Counted from the first letter of the stretch, positions 9,404-16,769 are shown. The stretch is DNA of 20,000 bases from Stramonita haemastoma (GCA_030674155.1 CM060335.1:42673108-42693107), one strand, 5' to 3'. The notes: generated from the sequence alone by a model not told the origin. Numbers and translations: made by a program.

Positions 9404-9530
9404 CGCCTATGCATGCTGTGTGTGTGCGCGCCTATGCATGCTGTGTGTGTGCGCGCGTGTGTATGTGCCTGTGTATGTGCGTGCGTGTCTGTGTGCGTGC
9501 GTGTGTGTGTGAGCGTGCGTGCGTGCGTAT
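9404..9530 (+). repeat. Compound GT/GCGT microsatellite with duplicated start
   Basis: GCGCCTATGCATGCTGTGTG occurs twice in direct succession, near 9404 and 9428. It is followed by mixed GT, GC and GCGT units to about 9530. Confidence 0.85.
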
Positions 9531-9819
9531 CTGTTCTGAAAGATTGAATTGTATTACTTGCTATGATTTTTTTTTATCATTTTGTGTATATATGCCTTGT
9601 GACTACGTGAATTACTCTTTGATAAAAGTGGTGGTGCTAGTATTGGTATAGGTATTGTTTTGTAATGTGTGCGAGGTAATGGTTGTATAGTGTGCTGTGC
9701 CATTCCTCTGTGATAAATTTTTTTCCTATTTATTTTATTTACGGCATGTAACACACATAAATTGCTCCGTTTTTGTGAGGATAGAAATGTTTGTTTTTTT
9801 TTAATCTGATTTTGTACTC

Positions 9820-9995
9820 GAGTGTTTCAGATTTTGTACTGGAATAATGTTCTAGGTTTTGGTCTGAAATGTGTCTTAAAGTTTTACCAGATTAATTTTT
9901 CAGATTTTGTTCTGGGATAAGAATGTTACAAAGTTGGAACTTGTCTTAGAATTTTACCGAAACATTGGTACAGAATTTAGACTGGAATAGTTTGG
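9820..9995 (+). repeat. Degenerate 25-bp minisatellite, segment 3
   Basis: TTTTGTACTGGAATAATG units are visible. The stretch 9867-9990 (GTGTCTTAAAGTTTTACCAG, TTCAGATTTTGTTCTGGGAT, AATGTTACAAAG) aligns with 7935-8065 in round 1, so whole groups of units, not just single units, are duplicated. Confidence 0.65.
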
Positions 9996-10027
9996 GCTTT
10001 ATTAATTTTTTGAATTGCTTGTAAAGT

Positions 10028-10062
10028 CATGTCTTTCTAGCCAGTGGTTTTAAAACATTGCA

Positions 10063-10097
<35 letters not shown>

Positions 10098-10310
10098 GTG
10101 TGTGTGTGTGCGTGTGTGTGTATGTGGGGGGGGGGGGGGGGCGGGTGAGTGTAGATGGTGGGGGGGGGGGGGTAGGGGGCGCGCGTGTGTAAGTGCGTGC
10201 ATGCATGTATACGTGCGTGTGGAAGTGCGTGCTCACAATGCGTGAATAATAGTGATCATAGGTCTTTTCTAGTCAATGGTTTTAATAACATTGTATTCAT
10301 ACATTGGTGT
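10028..10310 (+). repeat. ~234-bp tandem duplication ahead of GT tracts
   Basis: TCTTTCTAGCCAGTGGTTTT...AACATTGCATT at about 10031 matches TCTTTTCTAGTCAATGGTTT...AACATTGTATT at about 10263. Each copy runs into a GT-type microsatellite. Confidence 0.7.
10066..10205 (+). repeat. GT array followed by two poly-G tracts
   Basis: (GT)n with CG interruptions at 10066-10125 is followed by a 16-bp G run (10126-10141), a short spacer, a 13-bp G run (10160-10172) and GC/GT-rich sequence. Confidence 0.9.
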
Positions 10311-10494
10311 GTGTATGCGTGCGTGCGCACGCGCGTACGAATGTTGGTGTTTGCGACATTTTTGTTTGAAGCTATCATATGATGTTTGAACAAAATTATA
10401 TGAAATATAGCTATTTTGTGCCTTTTATGATTCTTGTCAGTATGCCTGTCAGTATTGTAATTACCCTTCAGGGATGATTAAAGTGTTTTTAACT

Positions 10495-10690
10495 TGACTA
10501 ATGTACAGATTTTGTCCTGGAATAATGTTATTATACTGGAATCTGATTGGTACTGAAATATCTTGACAGATTTTGATATTGAAATATTTCAACAGATTTT
10601 TGTACTGGAATTATGTTGGAAATCTTATACTGCAATCTGAGTTGGTACTGGAATATTTTAACAGATTTTGTATTAAATGTGTTGCAGATT
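10495..10690 (+). repeat. Degenerate 25-bp minisatellite, segment 4
   Basis: Units such as ACAGATTTTGTCCTGGAATA and ACAGATTTTTGTACTGGAAT recur. The sub-order TTATACTGGAATCTGATTGG is shared with 8100-8120 in round 1, where the same unit group precedes the P motif. Confidence 0.7.
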
Positions 10691-10913
10691 TTGTACACAT
10701 ATAATTTTGAAGACAGTATACGCGAAAAATATTGTCAATTTTACTGTATGCTCTGTTTTGAATTTTAGGCAGTTATTCCTTTTATTGTGTGTATGTAAAT
10801 CTTAGAATAAAAATAGTCACGAAAACTTATATGCCCAATGCACTTCTGTAAATGTTTTATTTGTTATATTGTCTCCGTGATTTCAGTTGTGTATTTGGGA
10901 GATGGGAGGACAG

Positions 10914-10960
<47 letters not shown>

Positions 10961-10966
10961 GTGTGT
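10914..10966 (+). repeat. GT microsatellite with GC core
   Basis: (GT)n interrupted by GCGCGCGC follows the GGGAGATGGGAGGACAG block, the same position as the array at 8457. Confidence 0.95.
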
Positions 10967-11390
10967 CAATCAATCAATCAATCAATCAAATTTTTATTTT
11001 TTCAATCAATCAATCAAACTTTTATTTCCAGATGGTACATTGAGTAAGCAGCGATCTGCTTTTTTCCATCAAGCCATCTATCTAAAGAAAAGAAAAGAAA
11101 AAAATCAAAACAATAGCAAAAATCAAATCCAAAACAAAACAAAAAACCAACAAAAAACAAAGCAGAAAATCCCTAGCAAACAAAGCCAACAAAAGAAAGA
11201 AAAGGGGAAAAAGCAAACAAACAAATAAAACAACAACAAACATTTCACCAACATTAATTTGCTAACATGATTTCAACAACTTTAAAATGAACTATGCCTA
11301 TAAATAATACAAGCAACTACTATAACAACAACCAAAAGAGAAAAAATAAAATAAATAAATAAATTAATTTTTTTTTTTAATCTACTCAAA
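10967..11390 (-). mobile_element. Probable LINE-type 3' end, reversed, with (TTGA)n tail
   Basis: Read on the minus strand, an A-poor T/G-rich stretch runs into TACCATCTGGAAATAAAAG, then a (TTGATTGA)-type simple tail. The tail is present twice, with an ATAAAAATTTGA repeat between them. AATAAA lies just before the first tail, as at the 3' end of many non-LTR retrotransposons. Between 11060 and 11370 the plus strand is almost pure A/C, a strand bias unlike the GT-rich neighbours. There is no coding sequence, so the clade is unresolved. It sits within round 2 of the higher-order repeat. Confidence 0.45.
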
Positions 11391-11407
11391 AGCCATACAC
11401 ACATATG

Positions 11408-11525
11408 CACATACACCCCCACACACATGTGTGTGTGTGTTTGTGAGTGTGTGTGTGTGAGAGTGAGTGTGTGTGTGTGTGAGAGAGTTTGTGAGTGTGT
11501 GTGTGTGAGAGAGAGAGAGAGATAG
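11408..11525 (+). repeat. Compound GT / GA microsatellite
   Basis: GT runs broken by GAGTGAGTGTG and GAGAGAGTTTGTGAG grade into a pure GA run (11506-11522). The stretch that follows, GATAGAGAGCGAAAGCAAAA, matches the segment after the GT array at 8640. Confidence 0.85.
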
Positions 11526-11851
11526 AGAGCGAAAGCAAAACACGAAATTATGAAAGTGCATGTATCAATGAGGGAGTGAAGAAATGTTTTAATGCAATGA
11601 TGTATTTGTTCTGTCGAACATAATAATGTGTTCTTGGCTAATGTTTGAACTTGAGTAACACTGCAGATTTTGTACGTAGAATATGTTTAGCGTTTTACTG
11701 TATGCTTTGTCATGAAAATGATGCAATAATATATATTTTTTTATGTGCGTGATTTTGTTCACCTGAATCGAGCTGTGGTCTGCGCTTTTGATTTTTTTTT
11801 TAACAATAATTTCTGCTTCATTTATTTTGGTTGTGTGTGGGAGAGGGAAGG

Positions 11852-11853
<2 letters not shown>

Positions 11854-11928
<75 letters not shown>
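11854..11928 (+). repeat. Pure GT microsatellite, 75 bp
   Basis: This is an uninterrupted (GT)n preceded by GGGAGAGGGAAGGGC and followed by GAGCAAAACACGAAATAATG, flanks that match other GT arrays in the higher-order repeat. Confidence 0.95.
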
Positions 11929-11930
<2 letters not shown>

Positions 11931-12039
11931 CAAAACACGAAATAATGAAAGCGCCTGTGTTATTGCGTGTTGTGATGTTTAAATGCAAAGGTGTTTTGGG
12001 GGGTCGATCGTGAATGGTCTGTTAAATGTTTTTTTTTTA

Positions 12040-12645
12040 AATGCAATAATGTTGCAAGCTTTTGTACAGTACTGGGATAATGTTACAGATCTTGTACTGG
12101 GATAATGTTACAGATCTTGTACTGGGATAATGTTACCGATCTTGTACTAGGATAGTCAGATTTTGTACGGGGATAATGTTACAGATCTTGTATTGGCATA
12201 ATTGTCAGGTTTTGTACCGAAATAATGTTACAGATTTTCCCTCTGGGATATGTCTAGTTTTGCCGCAATGATGTTACAGATTTTTGACTAGAATGTTTCA
12301 AATTTTGTATCGGAATAATTATGCCTGAGTTTTACCGAAACAATGCTAAAGATATTTTTTCTTGGAATGTTACAGATCTTTACTGGGTTAATGTTGCATA
12401 TTTTTGTTCTGGAATATGTTTTCAGAGTTTTACCGGAATATTGGTATAATGTTTCAAAATTTGTACTGGATTGAATGTTACTTTTTTTCTGAAATAATGT
12501 TTCACTTCCGATTTTTTTCAGGGGTTAGTAATGTTATGTTACAGAGTTCGTACTGGAATATGTCTTTACAGAAATAATGGTACTGAATTTAGACGGGAAT
12601 AATGTACAGATTTTGCGCTGGAATAAAATCTGGAAGATGTCATAC
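12040..12645 (+). repeat. Degenerate 25-bp minisatellite, segment 5
   Basis: This segment has the best-preserved units: GATCTTGTACTGGGATAATG with TTACA between occurs three times in near-identical form at 12090-12160, showing a recent local expansion. Later units are more diverged. Confidence 0.8.
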
Positions 12646-12651
12646 TAGAAT

Positions 12652-12720
12652 AAGCGCTTTGATTTGTTTTTACAAGATATAGCGCTATATAAATCCCATG
12701 TATTATTATTATTATTATTT
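12652..12720 (+). mobile_element. SINE-type 3' tail (family C), copy 2
   Basis: AAGCGCTTTGATTTG, then ACAAGATATAGCGCTATATA, then (ATT)n. It lies inside the 25-bp array, which resumes after it, so it inserted into the array. Compare the copies at 5981 and 15303. Confidence 0.65.
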
Positions 12721-12990
12721 AGAATCTACATTTGATACTGGGATTTTTTTTCCACAGGTTTTGTATTAGAATAGCTCTACAGATTTTTTGTACTGAAATG
12801 CTTCAGGTTTTGCACACAAATAATTCTTTAGACTGCGTTTACAAAAACTGTTGAATATTTTACTGTATGCTGTCTTGAATCTTCGCAGTGGTTTTTTTTT
12901 TCCACGATGCGCATATATGTTTACACTGTTAGATAATAAAAGCTGTCGGACCAGGAAGACTGTGTGTGTGTATTTATTATTATTTTTTAA

Positions 12991-13012
12991 ATTCTTTTAT
13001 ATCGAGGATAAT
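12991..13012 (-). mobile_element. SINE-A tail fragment, reversed
   Basis: The reverse complement contains TTATCCTCGATATAAAAGAA, the distinctive end of the SINE-A copies at 13.48, 13.88 and 19.67 kb. Only this terminal ~22 bp is present. A GT array begins directly at its edge. Confidence 0.55.
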
Positions 13013-13034
13013 TGTGTGTGTGTGTGTGTGTGTG

Positions 13035-13187
13035 TATGTGGACGGAGAAGCAGGACTTGTTACCCCTTCTGATCACACAGTGATTGACACTTCATCTTTT
13101 CCTTATGGCCGTTATCATCGTCGTCATCATCATCATCGCCATGATTGTCGATCGATATCATCACACGCGCACGCACGCACATACACT

Positions 13188-13190
<3 letters not shown>
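13035..13190. other. Unassigned spacer with CATCAT and CACG runs
   Basis: A short (CGT/CAT)n stretch near 13115-13140 and an ACGCACGCAC run at 13165 precede the TC array. No gene was seen. Confidence 0.5.

Positions 13191-13191
<1 letters not shown>

Positions 13192-13249
<58 letters not shown>
13192..13249 (+). repeat. TC microsatellite, 58 bp
   Basis: Pure (CT)n ending exactly where the SINE-A body begins. Confidence 0.97.
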
Positions 13250-13251
<2 letters not shown>

Positions 13252-13500
13252 AGTTAACATCAGTGCTGACTCCACTCTCCCCAAATGTCCTTCGGATGAG
13301 ACTTTAAACCGAGGCCCCGTGTGCGAACGCACGCAGAACATCTTGCGCACACGTTAAATCCTGTTCCACCTTTCGTAAGAGTAGGCCATCGTGTGCCGGT
13401 GGGAACAGATGACATTTACAAAACTGCATACACACGGGGACTGGATGTAAAAAAGCACAAGAGTGCTTATCCCATTATCCTCGGTATAAAAGAATAAATC
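13249..13500 (+). mobile_element. SINE-A copy 1 (tRNA head missing)
   Basis: The body starts at GGAGTTAACATCAGTGCTGA, carries the central domain GTCCTTCGGATGAGAC...TTAAACCGAGG (13287-13314), and a GTGTGCG...CGCACAC inverted pair (13319-13352). It then has GTGCCGGTGGGAACAGATGA, CACACGGGGACTGGATG, the 3' hairpin AAGCAC-AAGA-GTGCTT (13453-13468), and ends TATCCTCGGTATAAAAGAAT plus AATCAATC. In the full-length copy at 14325 a tRNA-like head precedes GGAGTTAACATC; here a TC array occupies that place. SINEs are non-autonomous, pol III-transcribed elements moved by LINE machinery. Confidence 0.8.
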
Positions 13501-13503
13501 AAT

Positions 13504-13506
<3 letters not shown>

Positions 13507-13578
<72 letters not shown>

Positions 13579-13593
13579 TCCTTCTCTCTCTCT

Positions 13594-13667
<74 letters not shown>
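13507..13667 (+). repeat. TC microsatellite, ~160 bp, interrupted
   Basis: (CT)n with TTCTCTTCCTTCTC-type interruptions near 13571-13600. It starts from the CAATCAATC tail of SINE-A copy 1. Arg/Glu open frames on the minus strand are artefacts of the repeat. Confidence 0.97.
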
Positions 13668-13668
<1 letters not shown>

Positions 13669-13736
13669 AATGTGACAATTTCATAAAACATTATACTTTT
13701 TTTTATCTTATGTCAGTGAATAGACGTTTGGACACA

Positions 13737-13895
13737 CACACGTGCGCACACGTTAAAGCCTGTTCCGCTTTTCGTAAGAGTAGGCCATTGTGTGCCGGTG
13801 AGAACATATTTACACAGCTGCATACACACGGGGACTGGATGAAAATAAAGCACATGAGTGCTTATTCTATTATCCTCGATATAAAAGAATAAAAT
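13737..13895 (+). mobile_element. SINE-A copy 2 (3' half)
   Basis: The copy starts inside the family at ACGTGCGCACACGTTAAAGC, continues through TGTGCCGGTGAGAACA and CACACGGGGACTGGATG, has the hairpin AAGCAC-ATGA-GTGCTT (13848-13863), and ends TATCCTCGATATAAAAGAAT. Head and central domain are missing. Confidence 0.8.
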
Positions 13896-14120
13896 AAACA
13901 CGCGTACAACGCGCGTTTATTCCCCCCAAGCCGTCTTCCTACAAAGAACAGACAATCACAATGCAAAGTCAAATGAGATATAGAAAGTTGCTCGCCTTAG
14001 ATCCCCCCCCCCAACTACTATTGATTTCATTTAAGAGGACAGAACCCCCGTATATGTCTGAATCTTGTTAAGCTAGAGCAGGTGTGACATCTTCAGCAGC
14101 ATCCACTGTTTATATTAAAA
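13896..14120. other. Unassigned spacer
   Basis: Unique-looking sequence with a 10-bp C-run near 14004. No gene or repeat was recognised. Confidence 0.5.
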
Positions 14121-14215
14121 GATATATATATTATATATATATATATATGTGTATGTATGTATGTAAGTATGTATGTATGTATGTATGTATGTATGTATGT
14201 ATGTATGTATGTATG

Positions 14216-14278
<63 letters not shown>
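14121..14278 (+). repeat. Compound AT / ATGT / AT microsatellite
   Basis: (AT)n at about 14121-14148, (ATGT)n with one AAGT variant at 14151-14220, then pure (AT)n at 14221-14278. Tyr/Ile and Met/Tyr/Val/Cys open frames over it are artefacts of the repeat. Confidence 0.97.
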
Positions 14279-14281
<3 letters not shown>

Positions 14282-14336
14282 TACATTTTCTCCTTCCACT
14301 GAAATTAGGTTACATACGGGGGATAGGGGGACGAGG

Positions 14337-14347
14337 TAGCCTCGTGG
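14337..14347 (+). promoter_or_regulatory. Pol III A box of SINE-A copy 3
   Basis: TAGCCTCGTGG fits TRGYNNARNNG at all constrained positions except the seventh (C for A). Confidence 0.6.
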
Positions 14348-14380
14348 TCAGAACATTGCGCTTGCAATTTGACAACTCCG

Positions 14381-14391
14381 GGTTCGATTCC
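14381..14391 (+). promoter_or_regulatory. Pol III B box of SINE-A copy 3
   Basis: GGTTCGATTCC is a perfect match to the GGTTCGANTCC consensus. Confidence 0.85.
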
Positions 14392-14663
14392 CGTTCGAGG
14401 GGATTTTTCCCCTGGAGTTAACATCAGTGCCGACTCCACCCTCCCGAAAAGTCCTTCGGATGAGACTATAAACCGAGGCCTAGGCCCGTGTGCGAACGCA
14501 CGCAGAACATCTTGCGCACACGTTAAAACCTGTTCCACTTTTCGTATGAGTCGGCCGTCTTGTGCCGGTGGGAACAGATCAGATTTACAGAACTGCATGC
14601 ACACAGGGACTGGATGTAAAAAGAAGCACATAAGTGTTTATTCCTTTATTGTCAAAATAAATA

Positions 14664-15010
14664 AATGGGTAGCCAAGTAGTTGGAGCGTTTGACTCGTGA
14701 CCTAATTGCCCTGGATCAAGCCATGACCAAAGCACCCATTCCGAACATTTTTCTTGGAGTAAACATCAGTGGCGACTCTAATATCCCCCCCCCCCCCTCC
14801 ATCCCTTTTAGTCCTTCAGTTGAGACTATAAACCGAGGTTGTGGGTGCAAGCGTACGAAGAAATCTTGCGTATACGTTCAAACCCGTTCCGCCTTTCGAA
14901 AGAGCAGGCCATTACGTGCCGATAACAACAGATGATATTAAACTTCAAAAACAAAACGCATACACACTGGTGTCGTATTTAGACATTTTCTCTGAAGTCG
15001 AAAAGCAGCT
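14664..15010 (+). mobile_element. SINE-A copy 4, older, nearly full length
   Basis: It starts directly at the tail of copy 3. The A box TAGCCAAGTAG (14670-14680) is a perfect match to TRGYNNARNNG. The B box is decayed (GGATCAAGCC near 14713). The body has GGAGTAAACATCAGTGGCGA, the central domain GTCCTTCAGTTGAGAC...TAAACCGAGG (14811-14838) and the degraded counterpart of the CTTGCGCACACG block. Its 3' part (CACACTGGTGTCGTATTTAG) differs from copy 3 and resembles 16150-16170, so it may be a subfamily. The open frame crossing it (14841-15413) is not a gene. Confidence 0.7.
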
Positions 15011-15302
15011 ACCATCATGGTGGGCAAAAGGTGTCACATACGCAAAATTTCGCCATTGGTGTGAACTTCAGTGCTGGAGCCAGGGAACGAAAAAAAACTT
15101 GCATACATATTCTCTACATTTTTATCCCAGTGTTCCACTTAATCATGGTGACTTTACTGTCATCCTAAACAAAGATTTTTTTATATATGGAAAGACAAGA
15201 GTTTATAATATTTTTATTCAGACTCTACTGAATCATTTTAGATATTATAGAAATACGTTGGTCTTTTGTGCACAGTTGCATGCGTGTACACGCTTTGCAT
15301 GC
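15011..15302. other. Unassigned sequence
   Basis: No repeat or gene recognised. The open frame running through it starts inside SINE-A copy 4 and ends inside the family-C tail, so it is not a plausible protein. Confidence 0.5.
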
Positions 15303-15395
15303 AAGCGCTTTGATTTGTTTGCTTTACAAGGTTTTGCACTGTACAAATTCCATATTGTTACCATCATCATTATCTTTACGGATATTTTTAATGTT
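15303..15395 (+). mobile_element. SINE-type 3' tail (family C), copy 3
   Basis: AAGCGCTTTGATTTGTTTGC, TTTACAAGGTTTTGCACTGT, ACAAATTCCATATTGTTA, then a short CATCATCATTAT end. It is the same order as the copies at 5981 and 12652. Confidence 0.6.
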
Positions 15396-15399
15396 TGTA

Positions 15400-15603
15400 A
15401 AGAAATTCCATAGGTAGACAAACAGCGTTGGCAAGGACTCAGCATGACACTATGAATTCAGTGATTGTTGCTGTTGTGCGTTCCCCAGCTTAACACTCTG
15501 GGGATCACCCAAAATATGCACTCACTCATGACTCACTCATCCCATCTGGGAATCACCATGAGATTAAAATTTCACACTGAATGGGAAGTTTATGTGTATG
15601 ACT
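15400..15603. other. Unassigned sequence
   Basis: This contains a short ACTCACTCATGACTCACTCA direct repeat near 15523 and an inverted pair CCCCAG / CTGGGG around 15484-15506. No gene was recognised. Confidence 0.4.
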
Positions 15604-15690
15604 GTTTCTAAGTACTTCGACATAGAGGCAGCCATACTCCGACTTCAGAGGGTTTTACCTCCTTTAAAGGAGAGTGCATGCTGTTCTGTT
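15604..15690 (+). repeat. Fragment resembling a widespread gastropod interspersed repeat
   Basis: GTACTTCGACATAGAGGCAG followed by CCATACTCCGACTTCAGAGG resembles, from memory, a block that recurs in many snail genomic sequences (TACTTCGACACGGAGGCAGC-type). It occurs once in this window, so nothing internal confirms it. Confidence 0.35.
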
Positions 15691-15829
15691 AAGAGCTTGT
15701 CATGGCTAAAGGCAATCTCAACAGAGCATTTTACAACATCACAACATTTTAGTGTAGGCCTTGACAATAAGCCGACATCAGCAACTGACACAGCTTTTGG
15801 TCTGGGCCTTTGCCTTTAGTGAGGAAGGC

Positions 15830-16155
15830 TGGTCACACAGTGGCTCTGTGGTTCCAGTGTTACACAACCTTCTAAAAAACGAAAGATCGTGAGTTTGATT
15901 CCCGTCAGAACCCTCCCTCTCCCTCCCTCCACTAGACCTTGAGCAATGGTCTTGGTACTAGTCTTTGGAGTGAAATGATATACCAAGGTCCTGTGCATAA
16001 CATGATGAGACTATAAACCGAGGCACCGTGGGCGTACGCATGTAGAACATCTTGCGCACACGTTAAAACCCTTTCCGCCTTTCGGAAGAGCAGGCCATTG
16101 TGTGCCGGTAGGAGAGGATGACAAAATTATTTTTTTTTAAACAGCCTGCACACAG
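15830..16155 (+). mobile_element. Chimeric SINE: tRNA head + B-type body + A-type body
   Basis: A tRNA-like head has an A-box-like TGGCTCTGTGG (15841-15851) and a B-box-like AGTTTGATTCC (15892-15902). Then comes a B-type segment (ACTAGTCTTTGGAGTGAAAT...ACCAAGGTCCTGTG, to about 16000), comparable to 18880-18920. At 16004 the sequence switches to A-type: GATGAGACTATAAACCGAGG, then CTTGCGCACACG, the TTTCGGAAGAGCAGGCCATT block and GTGTGCCGGTAGG. The central domain is therefore present twice, once in each family's version. The 3' part shares CACACAGGTGTCGTGTTTAA with SINE-A copy 4. Confidence 0.65.
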
Positions 16156-16242
16156 GTGTCGTGTTTAAACACCATCCCTGAGGAAAAATCGGGTGGTTGG
16201 AGTCCCCAGGGTGGCTCGGGGTTGTATAATTATATATATATA

Positions 16243-16360
16243 TAAAATGGGTAGGCGCTGCACTTGTGGCGACGCGCTCTCCCCAGGGAGAGCAGCCCGA
16301 ATTTTACGCAAAGAAATCTGCTGTTACATACAGTGGTATAAAATAAAAAATAAAATGGCA
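16243..16360 (+). mobile_element. SINE-B 3' end, fragment
   Basis: AAATGGGTAGGCGCTGCACT, GTGGCGACGCGCTCTCCCCA, GGGAGAGCAGCCCGAATTTT, then AAAGAAATCTGCTGTTACA and an A/T-rich tail. It aligns with 19059-19150. The terminal hairpin CTCTCC-CCAG-GGAGAG is intact. It starts at a short (TA)n run (16226-16242). Confidence 0.7.
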
Positions 16361-16560
16361 TGCAAAGTTTTAGCACTAAAAAGGACATATAACAAAAGAA
16401 CCGGCTGATATCCCAACTTCTAAAAAGAGGTTCAATAAATTTGAAGAGCATGAGAATTATCCCTGGCAAAAACCTTTAAAAATGTCTCTCTCAAAATATG
16501 ATAAAACACACGTAGACCAGACTATTTTTTAACTTGGGTGGGGCTGCTATTGCTGTCTTA
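16361..16560. other. Unassigned sequence
   Basis: No gene or repeat recognised. Confidence 0.45.
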
Positions 16561-16640
16561 TTTTGTGTTGTATTGTGTTGTCTTGTATTGTATTACATTG
16601 TATGTATTGTATTGTAATGTAATGCATCGCATTGTATTTT
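16561..16640 (+). repeat. Degenerate TTGTA pentanucleotide repeat
   Basis: Units TTGTG, TTGTA, TTGTC and TTGTAA repeat with point changes for about 80 bp. Confidence 0.8.
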
Positions 16641-16769
16641 ATGCCACTTTTCTTTTGTCATGGCAGATTATTTAGCGTTAAATTTTGGCTGGGCTCCCGA
16701 GAAGAGACTTTCGTTACAAGAGCAGCATAATTTTTTCAAAGAAAAAATTTTCATCCATTTTACATGATG

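Larger units (their letters stand above)
8662..11543 (+). repeat. Higher-order repeat, round 2 (expanded)
   Basis: The type-1 block at 8662-8765 (AAAAGTGCATGT...GAATGAGGGAGTGAAGAAAT...TTCTTGGCAAATGCTTAAAC) is followed by P at 8801. The E and type-2 block follows at 9010-9105 (AAATTATGAAAGTACAGG...AAACACGTTGTCTTCCTGCC). The 25-bp array lies in pieces at 9105-9260, 9820-9990 and 10495-10690. P is at 10740, GGGAGATGGGAGG at 10898 and GT at 10914-10966. The round is longer than the others because of the 9.26-9.80 kb GT-rich filler, the 10.03-10.31 kb duplication and the 10.97-11.39 kb LINE-like insert. Confidence 0.65.
11544..13034 (+). repeat. Higher-order repeat, round 3
   Basis: Modules occur in the following order. 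E and type-1 (AAATTATGAAAGTGCATGT...GAGGGAGTGAAGAAATG...TTCTTGGCTAATGTTTGAAC, 11544-11653) are followed by P (11694) and GGGAGAGGGAAGGGC plus GT at 11839-11928. E and type-2 (11935-12000) come next, then the long 25-bp array (12040-12815), P (12858), and a GTTAGATAATAAAAGCTGTC block related to TTTAGATAAAAAGTAGTCAC of round 1. Two short GT arrays (12961, 13014) end it. A family-C SINE tail interrupts it at 12652. Confidence 0.65.
14325..14665 (+). mobile_element. SINE-A copy 3, full length with tRNA-like head
   Basis: The tRNA-like head (14325-14400) carries an A-box-like TAGCCTCGTGG (14337-14347) and a perfect B box GGTTCGATTCC (14381-14391). The spacing is about 34 bp, as in tRNA-derived pol III promoters. 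The body follows: CCTGGAGTTAACATCAGTGC, the central domain at 14451-14478, a GTGTGCG...CGCACAC pair, GTGCCGGTGGGAACAGAT, the hairpin AAGCAC-ATAA-GTGTTT (14624-14639), and an A/T-rich tail ending AAATAAATAAATGG. This is the reference copy for the family in this window. Confidence 0.85.

Noticed and set aside
13060..13691. Arg/Glu-repeat and Ser/Leu-repeat open frames
   Set aside because: They arise from (TC)n arrays and from the SINE between them; there is no protein-like sequence.
14325..14400. A genuine tRNA gene
   Set aside because: A and B boxes are present, but the sequence continues directly into a SINE body, lacks a closing acceptor stem and has no terminator T-run after a 3' end.
14084..14421. 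Tyr/Ile/Met/Cys repeat open frames, some continuing into SINE-A
   Set aside because: They are products of AT and ATGT microsatellites fused by chance to SINE sequence.
14841..15413. 190-residue open frame
   Set aside because: It starts inside an old SINE-A copy and ends inside a family-C SINE tail, with an unrecognised low-information middle. It is most likely a chance frame.
16731..16751. Perfect short palindrome AATTTTTTC-AAA-GAAAAAATT
   Set aside because: In AT-rich DNA a 9-bp stem of A/T runs is expected by chance; no flanking promoter or gene gives it a role.
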